This document shows positions 1-5,218 of a stretch of 5,218 bases of DNA, one piece after another (positions within the stretch are counted from its first letter, which is position 1; every line of letters begins with the position of its first letter). The DNA lies in the NCBI GenBank assembly GCA_013042035.1, contig JABDQX010000281.1, positions 1 to 5,218 of the forward strand, written 5' to 3'. Source of the DNA: Gammaproteobacteria bacterium. GTDB lineage: Bacteria; Pseudomonadota; Gammaproteobacteria; HK1. A program made the position numbers and the translations under genes. The notes beneath the pieces are model-generated. The model did not search any database. It was not told the DNA's origin and saw only the letters and a program-made list of their open reading frames with translations.

Positions 1-1248
1 ACGCTTTGGTTCGACGGCTTTCCCCGGGCCGCTCGACAACTGACCGGAATGGTCGGCATAGGCGGATCGCAAAGGCACCTTTGCCAGAAAATCCTCCAGT
101 GCCGGACGCATCTGCTCGATCCCCGCAAAGGGTTCCCACTCCTTTCCTTCGGGAACGCCCATGTGGTTTTGGTACTCGCTCATCTGCTCCGGACTCATGA
201 GTCCGGCATGATTATCCTTGTGCCCCTGGAACGGCATGCCCAAACCCTTGGTGGTATAGACGATGAAGCAGTGGGGTCTTTCGTCATCATCCACGCCATG
301 GAAGGCCTCCAATACCCTTTCCAGATCATGTCCACCCAGGTTAATCATCAGGGTGTGCAGGGCATCGTCATCGTAGCCGTCCAGAAGCTCCGTAAAACCG
401 GGAACATGGCCCTTGTCTTTTTGCAACTGCTCACGCCAGGCAGCGCCACCTTTGAATGTCAGCGCGGAATACAAGGAATTCGGGCAATCATCGATCCATT
501 GACGCAATGTTTCCCCGCCTGGCCGTGTAAAGGCTTCTTCTTGTTGCTTTCCATACTTGATGGTGGTGACCTCCCAACCGGAGGTGCGAAAGATATCCTC
601 GAAGCGCCCGAACATCCGATCCGGTGTAACTGAATCAAGGCTTTGACGATTGTAATCAATGATCCACCAGGTGTTGCGAAGCTCCTGTTTATAACCCTCG
701 ATCAATGCCTCGTAGATATTGCCTTCATCCAGCTCGGCATCGCCGAGAAGCGCGATCATCCGACCCTTGTCTTTTTCATCGAGCCAGCCCCGGGCAAGCA
801 AATAATCCTGGGCAAGCGAAGAAAAGGCCGTCAAGGCAACGCCAAGACCGACGGAACCCGTGGAGAAATCCACATCATCCTTATCCTTGGTGCGGGAGGG
901 ATAGGACTGGGCACCGCCCAAGGCGCGAAATTTGCGAAGCTGCTCTTCGGTTTGATTCCCCAGCAGATACTGGATGGCATGAAAAACGGGGCTTGCGTGT
1001 GGCTTTACGGCCACCCGATCGCGAGGGGTGAGCACATGGAAGTAAAGCGCGCTCATGATGGTTGCAAGCGAGGCGCTGGATGCCTGGTGACCACCGACCT
1101 TGAGCGTATCGCGTTTGGGGCGAAGGTGGTTCGCATGGTGAATCGTCCAGGCCGAGAGCCAGTGCACCTTCTTGTTGAGCGCTTCCATGCAGGCCAGTTC
1201 GCGGGGATCGATGAGTGGTTTTGTTTGGGGGGGATTTTTCTTGGACAT
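1..1248 (-). CDS. Transketolase-like / homodimeric 2-oxoacid dehydrogenase E1-like ThDP enzyme, N-terminal part (3' end beyond window)
   Basis: The reading frame stays open for 416 codons from the ATG at 1248 to the left edge, so the C-terminal half is missing. The protein carries a thiamine-diphosphate fold: VGGHQASSAS at residues 51-60, KPHASPVFHA further on, and the ThDP/Mg motif starting GDAE at 169-172 and closing at N200 (usual form GDG, about 25-30 residues, then N). Later segments such as GGHD and HKDNHAGLM also fit. It is related to pyruvate dehydrogenase E1 (AceE) but lacks AceE's long N-terminal extension. It best matches, from memory, the family named 'transketolase-like TK C-terminal-containing protein', usually near 800 residues. 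The substrate is unknown; a cytosolic 2-oxoacid decarboxylase or a transketolase are both possible. A possible weak ribosome site (AAAGGG, + strand about 1260-1265) lies 11 bases or so before the start. The gene sits 95 bases after the TOPRIM gene and may have its own promoter. Family assignment is strong; the reaction is not established. Confidence 0.88.
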   Translation of the reverse strand, partial: MSKKNPPQTKPLIDPRELACMEALNKKVHWLSAWTIHHANHLRPKRDTLKVGGHQASSASLATIMSALYFHVLTPRDRVAVKPHASPVFHAIQYLLGNQTEEQLRKFRALGGAQSYPSRTKDKDDVDFSTGSVGLGVALTAFSSLAQDYLLARGWLDEKDKGRMIALLGDAELDEGNIYEALIEGYKQELRNTWWIIDYNRQSLDSVTPDRMFGRFEDIFRTSGWEVTTIKYGKQQEEAFTRPGGETLRQWIDDCPNSLYSALTFKGGAAWREQLQKDKGHVPGFTELLDGYDDDALHTLMINLGGHDLERVLEAFHGVDDDERPHCFIVYTTKGLGMPFQGHKDNHAGLMSPEQMSEYQNHMGVPEGKEWEPFAGIEQMRPALEDFLAKVPLRSAYADHSGQLSSGPGKAVEPKR

Positions 1249-1343
1249 GATTTGCTTTACCCTTTGATGTTGCTCCGCGAAACCAAGGATAGCTCCGCTT
1301 CGCGAGGCGATTGGGTTAGGAAAATTCGGAGATTCTTCGATAT
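1249..1343. other. Intergenic gap between TOPRIM gene and ThDP-enzyme gene
   Basis: This 95-base gap separates two genes on the same strand. It holds a weak inverted repeat (CGCGAA at 1276-1281 and TTCGCG at 1299-1304, 17-base loop) with no following U-tract in the minus-strand transcript, and a direct repeat GCTCCGC at 1272-1278 and 1292-1298. I see neither a convincing rho-independent terminator nor a convincing sigma70 promoter, although the gap is long enough to hold a promoter for the downstream gene. Confidence 0.5.
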
Positions 1344-1985
1344 TCAGTCAAAAAGTATCTGGAGAAATCGCTTGATGTTGTCGAAACAATCGTGCTCGAA
1401 GTCCCAGTACCCTTTTTGTGCGCCAGTACCCAGTGAGTTTGCAATATCCTTCTGGACGGCAAGATAGGTCTGCACCTTTGCCTTGGAATTATTGGTGGAT
1501 TCTTCACTTTCCGGCAGGGTCGACAGACAACATTCCACATATTGATTCACGCACCCAAAAACCGGTTTTTCGCTTACGGATTCGAGACAAAGGTCTTCCA
1601 GCATTCCCCGGTCAAGGTTGTTGGGCATGATGAAGATGCTGATCCGGATGGCTTGTCCGTCGTTATTTTTCCCATCAATGGGTTCGTTGATGGCTTCCGG
1701 TTTGGGCAGGGAGTATTTTTTCAGGATGGAACAGATACTCGAGAATGCGGCGTAGGCTTTTTTATCTTCGGCGTCGCGGATAAAGCCAAGGAAACGAACA
1801 CGCGGAAATCCTGGAAGGTTGTATAACGCAGGAAATTCTGTTTTGAATTTATCCTTGCCGCCAATATCCACCAATTGAACGTCCTTGATGCCGATATGCT
1901 TTAATATGCTGTCGAAAAAATTGTATTCATCCCTGCCTTCTACCGCCAATAACCGATCCGATTCGATCTGGAAGTTTTGCTTCAT
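1344..1985 (-). CDS. DUF3226 family TOPRIM-like protein, partner of the upstream ATPase
   Basis: This 213-residue protein matches the DUF3226 pattern as I know it. Near the N-terminus is LLAVEGRDE, with E16 as the likely first TOPRIM acidic residue, then DIGGKDKF at 40-47 and the second acidic cluster IRDAED at 69-74. The conserved FIMPNN...GMLEDLCLES stretch spans about 118-136, followed by a KAKVQTYLA helix (168-176) and a GAQKGYWDF C-terminal block (188-196). TOPRIM domains bind Mg2+ and cut or rejoin nucleic acid, so this is a candidate nuclease, but the activity is not shown. The usual DxD appears as D71-A-E73. There is no signal peptide or membrane segment, so it should be cytosolic. 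The start codon overlaps the ATPase stop by one base (TAATG), and GAGG lies 7 bases upstream, inside the ATPase gene, which indicates translational coupling and an obligate partner. Sampled GC (23/60 at 1861-1920) is lower than in the flanking genes. Family call is firm; the role in defence is inference. Confidence 0.88.
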   Translation of the reverse strand: MKQNFQIESDRLLAVEGRDEYNFFDSILKHIGIKDVQLVDIGGKDKFKTEFPALYNLPGFPRVRFLGFIRDAEDKKAYAAFSSICSILKKYSLPKPEAINEPIDGKNNDGQAIRISIFIMPNNLDRGMLEDLCLESVSEKPVFGCVNQYVECCLSTLPESEESTNNSKAKVQTYLAVQKDIANSLGTGAQKGYWDFEHDCFDNIKRFLQILFD

Positions 1986-3088
1986 TACCGAACCTCGAAT
2001 TCTTTTTCGATACCGGCAAGCAGGGTATCGGCCTCATATTGAAGCGCGCGATGTCGTCCTTCAATATCTCTATCTATTCTGAAAAGAGTAATAAAATCTT
2101 CTTCGGCATCCCATGTTCGGTAGACCTCTGTCATTGCGGCGATGCATTCATAGGAATGGGTTGCGACAAATAACTGTACGTTACTTTCAAGCGCCATCCT
2201 GAATATAGCTTTCCATAGCGGTATGAGTGCACTGTAATGCAATCCGTTCTCGATCTCATCGATGAGTAATAGCCCATTTTTTCCTTCCAATATGGCAACG
2301 AGAATGGCCAGTATTTTGATGATGCCATCCCCCATGATATTGATTGGAATCAGTTTTTCTATATCAGTGATATCGGCATAGATTGTCCCTCCAGTTCCCA
2401 AGCTGATATCAAGGAGCTTTGGCTCTATCTCCCTCAACGCGTCGATTATCCCTTCGGATTCCTTTCTGACTAGGACGGCCTCAATTCTCTGATGGAGGCC
2501 ACTCATAATTGTCACCGGATTGGTAAAACTGGCGCGGAAGTCTTCTCTATAGTCGGGAGCAAGCTTAACGTTTACTTGTCCTGTGTTTATTCCCGAAAGG
2601 TTTGTGGGGTTCCCTTGTGTCAGTTTTGCTTCGGCACGAAATGATTTCTTACCCACGTTAAAATCAAATGCCAGCCCATCGAGGACATCTTCCGTTGTGT
2701 TCGTACTGGATATAGGCGTGTTCTTGGCTGGTTTATGTTTTCCAGAAACTTGTTTCGGGATGCTGATGGATGTCGGATAAATTGGCTTGATGTCAAGCGT
2801 TCTTTTCTGGGATTCTGATTTTCCGGTTATGGAAGGGTTCTTGGAAAAATCGAATCCATTAAAAAGGTAGCTGAAGTCCTTGTGGTCAATCAGAGCCAAC
2901 CCTCTGAAATTATGGATATTGACCGCAAGCTGCGGATTGGACATTCCCGCTAACAGAAAAATCGATTCCAAAACCGAGGTTTTCCCGCAATTATTTTTTC
3001 CGGTCAGCAGATTGATCTGTTTTATGTTATCAATCTTCAGCGATTCGATGCCCCGGAAATTTTTTATGTATATCTGTTTGAAAAACAT
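1985..3088 (-). CDS. AAA family ATPase (OLD/RecF-like, ABC-type), first gene of an ATPase-TOPRIM pair
   Basis: The 367-residue protein starts with a beta strand and the IKNFRGI motif typical of RecF/SMC/OLD-like ATPases. A Walker A loop GKNNCGKTS follows at residues 30-38. A signature-like MGDGIIKILA lies at about 252-261, Walker B LLLIDEIENGLH ends at H284 with D277 and E278 as the Mg2+-binding and catalytic acids, and the switch histidine of VATHS is H311. The roughly 200 residues between Walker A and the signature form a poorly conserved insertion. There is no TOPRIM domain in the protein itself; that part seems to be supplied by the next gene, as in split OLD-like and PARIS systems. It probably forms a dimer or higher oligomer that senses a trigger and controls the TOPRIM partner (inference). 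The start at 3088 follows a 30-base AT-rich gap after the PpiC gene and has no clear Shine-Dalgarno sequence. GC is low (22/60 and 24/60 in sampled blocks), consistent with horizontal gain. Confidence 0.9.
   Translation of the reverse strand: MFFKQIYIKNFRGIESLKIDNIKQINLLTGKNNCGKTSVLESIFLLAGMSNPQLAVNIHNFRGLALIDHKDFSYLFNGFDFSKNPSITGKSESQKRTLDIKPIYPTSISIPKQVSGKHKPAKNTPISSTNTTEDVLDGLAFDFNVGKKSFRAEAKLTQGNPTNLSGINTGQVNVKLAPDYREDFRASFTNPVTIMSGLHQRIEAVLVRKESEGIIDALREIEPKLLDISLGTGGTIYADITDIEKLIPINIMGDGIIKILAILVAILEGKNGLLLIDEIENGLHYSALIPLWKAIFRMALESNVQLFVATHSYECIAAMTEVYRTWDAEEDFITLFRIDRDIEGRHRALQYEADTLLAGIEKEFEVR
1993..1996 (-). promoter_or_regulatory. Ribosome binding site of the TOPRIM gene, within the ATPase 3' end
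   Basis: On the minus strand GAGG occurs 7 bases before the ATG at 1985-1983, within the last codons of the ATPase gene. The ATPase stop TAA (1987-1985) shares its final A with the ATG. The arrangement supports this start and coupled translation of the pair. Confidence 0.65.
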
Positions 3089-3118
3089 GATAATACTGTT
3101 TTGAAAAATTACGGTTGC

Positions 3119-4177
3119 CTAATCTTCGGTTTTAACCGCCGACCCTGATTCGGCATTATCGCCGGCATCCATGTTTTCCTCGACATCCGCGGCGAATGAT
3201 TTACGTAGTTCCATGCGCCACTTCCTGGCGACGGCCGGTGAAACGGGTTCTCCACGGGATTCATAGATATCGGCTAGCACTTTTTTACGAAGGTCGTCCA
3301 GGGCCGCCGTTCGCATTTTGGCGCGGATCTTTTCCCGAGCCTGCTCGAAGGAGAGGTTACGGGCCGGAATCTTGGTGCCGCGTTTTAGAATATGAATGCC
3401 TGTATCGGATCGGATCGGCTCACTGATGGCGTTTTCGTTGAGACCGAGAAGTGCCTTTCTCAGTACCGGAAAGAGTTGAGAGATCTCGAAAACACCCAGA
3501 TATCCTCCGTTGGAGCGACTGCTCTCATGTTCTGAATATTGGATGGCGGCATCCGAAAAGCTTATCTTCGCTGTTTTTAATTTTTCGGCAAGGGCTTGCG
3601 CGGTTGCCGTTACCCTTTTGGTTTCTTTGTTGGATGCATTGCGCGGGAGAGTAAAAAATATTTGCCATGCATGTAGTTGCTCCTTAAGGGAAAACAGCGC
3701 CTGATTTTTTTTATAGAACTCCCGCATTTGTCCTTCGTATGGGAAATTCTCCGATATCCCGGCATCAAGCCTTTTTCTTAGATACTCATCTATGAGCATC
3801 TCTTCAGCCGCTTTTCGCATGCGATAGCTTAGCGTCGGCTCCTCTTGTAACTTGTTATCCCTTGCAGCCGTGAGAATTGCCCGGCGAACCACCTGATCAT
3901 GGAGGAAGTGTTCAAAGAGGGTTTGGTCATTGAGCATTTCCATGCGTTTTTTCGAACCCAATTCCCCGATGGCCTGGTGAATGAACGGCTCGGTGACGGC
4001 AGTCTCTCCATACCCGGAGAGCATGATCGGGCTCGATTCATATCCCTGTTTTAGGATTGGCCAACCGGTTAGCCTCATTTGGGTAAATAAAAATGCCAAT
4101 ATGCCCCCAAGTAGCAGCAATATGGCCCCGTTGATCACGATTAGCAGCAGCGAGGATTTTTCCATACGATCGCCCAT
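3119..4177 (-). CDS. Membrane-anchored PpiC-type (parvulin) peptidyl-prolyl cis-trans isomerase
   Basis: This 352-residue protein likely folds or escorts proteins in the periplasm. A short polar N-terminus is followed by one hydrophobic segment at about residues 9-31, best read as a signal anchor with the rest outside the cytoplasm. A helical SurA/PrsA-like N-terminal region (about 60-160) precedes a parvulin domain at about 165-268. Parvulin landmarks are H169 in LHAWQIFF, the FSDAAIQYSEHESS stretch (207-220), NGGYLG (223-228) and GIHILK with H262. A basic helical stretch and an acidic, Ser/Asp-rich tail (about the last 25 residues) follow. The start at 4177 is chosen because AGGAGG lies 4 bases upstream; an in-frame ATG four codons later is too far from it. 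It follows the ABC permease by 34 bases and is likely co-transcribed with it. Client proteins cannot be read from sequence. Confidence 0.88.
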   Translation of the reverse strand: MGDRMEKSSLLLIVINGAILLLLGGILAFLFTQMRLTGWPILKQGYESSPIMLSGYGETAVTEPFIHQAIGELGSKKRMEMLNDQTLFEHFLHDQVVRRAILTAARDNKLQEEPTLSYRMRKAAEEMLIDEYLRKRLDAGISENFPYEGQMREFYKKNQALFSLKEQLHAWQIFFTLPRNASNKETKRVTATAQALAEKLKTAKISFSDAAIQYSEHESSRSNGGYLGVFEISQLFPVLRKALLGLNENAISEPIRSDTGIHILKRGTKIPARNLSFEQAREKIRAKMRTAALDDLRKKVLADIYESRGEPVSPAVARKWRMELRKSFAADVEENMDAGDNAESGSAVKTED

Positions 4178-4181
4178 CTTC

Positions 4182-4187
4182 CCTCCT
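4182..4187 (-). promoter_or_regulatory. Strong ribosome binding site of the PpiC-type gene
   Basis: The minus strand reads AGGAGG followed by GAAG and then ATG, a near-perfect anti-Shine-Dalgarno match with slightly short spacing of 4 bases. It decides the start at 4177 over the ATG at 4165. Confidence 0.75.
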
Positions 4188-4211
4188 CATAATACTCAAA
4201 ATGGAGATTAG

Positions 4212-5012
4212 TCAATGAAAAATGACTCGGACATCCATCCGGTCTCGAAGCCGGTCACCAAGGGTATTAATCGATAACACCACCAGCATCAGAGCAATAC
4301 CGGGCGCAAGGATCAGGTGTGGCGCTACCAGCATGTATCGTGTGCCATCCCGTATGATGCTGCCCCACGATGGCGTGGGCGGTTGTACCCCTAATCCCAG
4401 AAAGGAAAGACCTGCTTCCGCAATGACGACATTTGCAATGCCAAAAGTGGCCTCAACGATTAAAGGCGCCGCCAACAACGGCAACAGATGACGCCACATA
4501 ATCCGGGGAAAGCGGCAACCGAGCGCAATTGCCGCCCGAACATGATCCCGATGTTTTAGAGAAAGCGTTTGCGCACGGGCAAGCCGCGCGAAGCCCACCC
4601 ATCCGACCGCCGCTAGGGCGATGATAATGTTTTCGATACCAGGTCCCAATATTCCTGCCAGGGCAATGGCCAGCAGTATGCCGGGAAACGCCAGAAAAAT
4701 GTCCATGATTCGTGCCACCAAGTGGTCCGGGAACCCGCCAAACCAAGCGCTCAGAGTACCAATAATCGTGCCGATTACACAAGAAACGAAGGTTACCGAA
4801 ACGCCCACGAACAATGAAATACGAGCACCGATGACCAATCGATCCCATACCGGACGACCGAGTGCATCGTAACCGAGCCACGCGTCCGAAGCGGGGCCAA
4901 TCAGTACATTAGGTAGTGTTATCTGATTGGGGTGCGGGGATAACCCGGGGCCCGCGATTGCCAACACTACCCAAAGTACCAGAATGATGGATGGCCAGCT
5001 GATTCGTTTCAT
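4212..5012 (-). CDS. ABC transporter permease, DppC/OppC (dipeptide/oligopeptide/nickel) type
   Basis: The 266-residue inner-membrane protein forms one half of the transmembrane channel of a binding-protein-dependent importer for peptides or related solutes. An N-terminal membrane segment lies at about 8-24. The family hallmark LGYDALGRPVWDRLVIGARI (46-65; the usual form is LGTDxLGRD) leads into the BPD_transp_1 core with several further helices. The cytoplasmic EAA loop that docks the ATPase subunit reads AAIALG at 160-165 and continues to HLLP at 175-178. Near the C-terminus are GLSFLGLGVQPPTPSWG and a final helix followed by NTLGDRLRDRMD, both characteristic of DppC/OppC. TAA at 5021-5019 lies in frame just upstream, so ATG 5012 is the only sensible start, although no good Shine-Dalgarno is visible. 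The partner DppB-like permease would be expected beyond the right edge, but more than 200 bases of non-coding repeat intervene in this window. The ATPase and binding protein are also not seen here. Substrate is uncertain. Confidence 0.92.
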   Translation of the reverse strand: MKRISWPSIILVLWVVLAIAGPGLSPHPNQITLPNVLIGPASDAWLGYDALGRPVWDRLVIGARISLFVGVSVTFVSCVIGTIIGTLSAWFGGFPDHLVARIMDIFLAFPGILLAIALAGILGPGIENIIIALAAVGWVGFARLARAQTLSLKHRDHVRAAIALGCRFPRIMWRHLLPLLAAPLIVEATFGIANVVIAEAGLSFLGLGVQPPTPSWGSIIRDGTRYMLVAPHLILAPGIALMLVVLSINTLGDRLRDRMDVRVIFH

Positions 5013-5020
5013 GGAATCTT

Positions 5021-5104
5021 AGAGGGTGTCTGATCTTTTGTTCAAAGTTCGGGTTCGTGTTGTGCGTTCCGGAAGGTCTGGGAAGTGGCCGAGAGCGTGT
5101 CTGA
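5021..5104. repeat. Short direct repeat flanking 58 bases upstream of the permease
   Basis: AGAGGGTGTCTGA (5021-5033) and AGAGCGTGTCTGA (5092-5104) are identical at 12 of 13 positions in direct orientation. The second copy opens the inverted-repeat block. The first copy lies just outside the permease start, so it may be a remnant edge of a second copy of the same element. Confidence 0.5.
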
Positions 5105-5218
5105 AAAATCCCCAGTCTACTGCGGCGGCCCCCGAATTGTGGCCCGCTGCGTTGCGAAAAAGTGGAAAATCGCGTCATGTAGCTCGCTACACTCCCCGAT
5201 TTTTCACTTTCCGCGCCT
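5092..5218. repeat. Intergenic inverted-repeat element, probably continuing past the right edge
   Basis: No gene is found from 5013 to 5218. Within it, two hairpins can be read directly. A long one has arms 5154-5183 and 5186-5214, pairing about 24 of 29 positions with one bulge, around the perfect core TGTAGC-TC-GCTACA (5178-5191). A shorter GC-rich one has arms 5122-5131 and 5141-5150 (8 of 10 positions). The block opens with AGAGCGTGTCTGA (5092-5104). This looks like a dispersed non-coding repeat (REP/MITE-like) of the host genome, or part of one. A short open frame on the minus strand here (5178-4909) has no recognisable protein features and overlaps the permease, so I do not call it a gene. 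Confidence 0.6.
5154..5214. repeat. Long imperfect palindrome (hairpin)
   Basis: The left arm 5154-5183 and the reverse complement of the right arm 5186-5214 match except for five mismatches and one extra base. The innermost 6 bp pair perfectly around a 2-base centre at 5184-5185. It lies about 140 bases upstream of the permease start, in the position of its leader or promoter. There is no U-tract directly following it on the minus strand within the window, so a simple rho-independent terminator is not supported. It could be a repeat-element stem, a transcript-stabilising hairpin, or a protein site. Confidence 0.7.

Noticed and set aside
49..633. Open frame of 194 codons on the plus strand
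   Set aside because: It is antisense to the ThDP-enzyme gene, whose minus-strand frame carries clear conserved motifs through the same bases; the plus-strand product shows no family features.
1273..1304. Possible terminator after the TOPRIM gene
   Set aside because: Only six bases pair across a 17-base loop and no U-tract follows on the transcribed strand.
643..1467. Open frame of 274 codons on the plus strand
   Set aside because: It runs antisense across the ThDP-enzyme start, the intergenic gap and the end of the TOPRIM gene, with no recognisable domain; a shadow of the GC-rich opposite strand.
1985..3088. Reading the ATPase as an SMC/RecN/RecF repair protein or a transporter ATPase
   Set aside because: There is no coiled-coil arm or RecF-specific organisation, the NNCGKTS Walker A and the IENGLH Walker B fit OLD-like AAA ATPases, and the coupled partner is a TOPRIM-like protein rather than a transporter subunit.
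3089..3118. Sigma70 promoter with TATTAT as -10 before the ATPase
   Set aside because: No acceptable -35 hexamer at 16-18 bases, and the box is so close to the ATG that the transcript would lack a leader; kept only as a weak remark.
4453..4881. Open frame of 142 codons on the minus strand
   Set aside because: It lies wholly inside the permease gene in another frame, and the permease frame has all the family motifs.
4909..5178. Open frame of 89 codons on the minus strand spanning the repeat and permease start
   Set aside because: It begins inside the long palindrome, overlaps the permease by about 100 bases in another frame, and has low-complexity Arg/Ser/Pro-rich content without a ribosome site.
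5154..5214. CRISPR array or tRNA/rRNA gene in the right-hand non-coding stretch
   Set aside because: There are no regularly spaced direct repeats, and the hairpin pattern does not form a cloverleaf or match rRNA.

Overview
All genes found in this window lie on the minus strand, so the biological order runs from high to low coordinates: an oligopeptide-type ABC transporter permease (4212-5012), a membrane-anchored PpiC-type peptidyl-prolyl isomerase (3119-4177), an AAA/ABC-type ATPase (1985-3088), a DUF3226 TOPRIM-like protein (1344-1985), and the N-terminal half of a large thiamine-diphosphate enzyme (1-1248) that runs off the left edge. About 200 bases at the right end (5013-5218) hold no gene but carry long imperfect inverted repeats.

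The organism is a bacterium, most likely Gram-negative, of medium GC content. Supporting points are the Shine-Dalgarno-led genes, the membrane-anchored PpiC protein, and the mix of metabolic and transport genes. A member of the Desulfobacterota or another proteobacterial lineage is plausible from the style of the intergenic repeat, but this is only an impression.

The first four genes are closely spaced: gaps of 34 and 30 bases, then a 1-base TAATG overlap. They could be one transcript, although the weak translation signal and lower GC of the ATPase/TOPRIM pair suggest that this pair is a separate acquired module. Sampled 60-base blocks give 24/60 GC (2821-2880), 22/60 (2041-2100) and 23/60 (1861-1920) within the pair. 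The neighbours give 35/60 (781-840, ThDP enzyme), 31/60 (3841-3900, PpiC) and 43/60 (4561-4620, permease).

The most interesting content is this pair. An OLD-like ATPase is followed, with translational coupling, by a small TOPRIM-fold protein. This resembles the architecture of OLD-family and PARIS (AriA/AriB) anti-phage systems, but the second gene belongs to DUF3226 rather than the DUF4435 of AriB. A defence role is inferred from architecture only.
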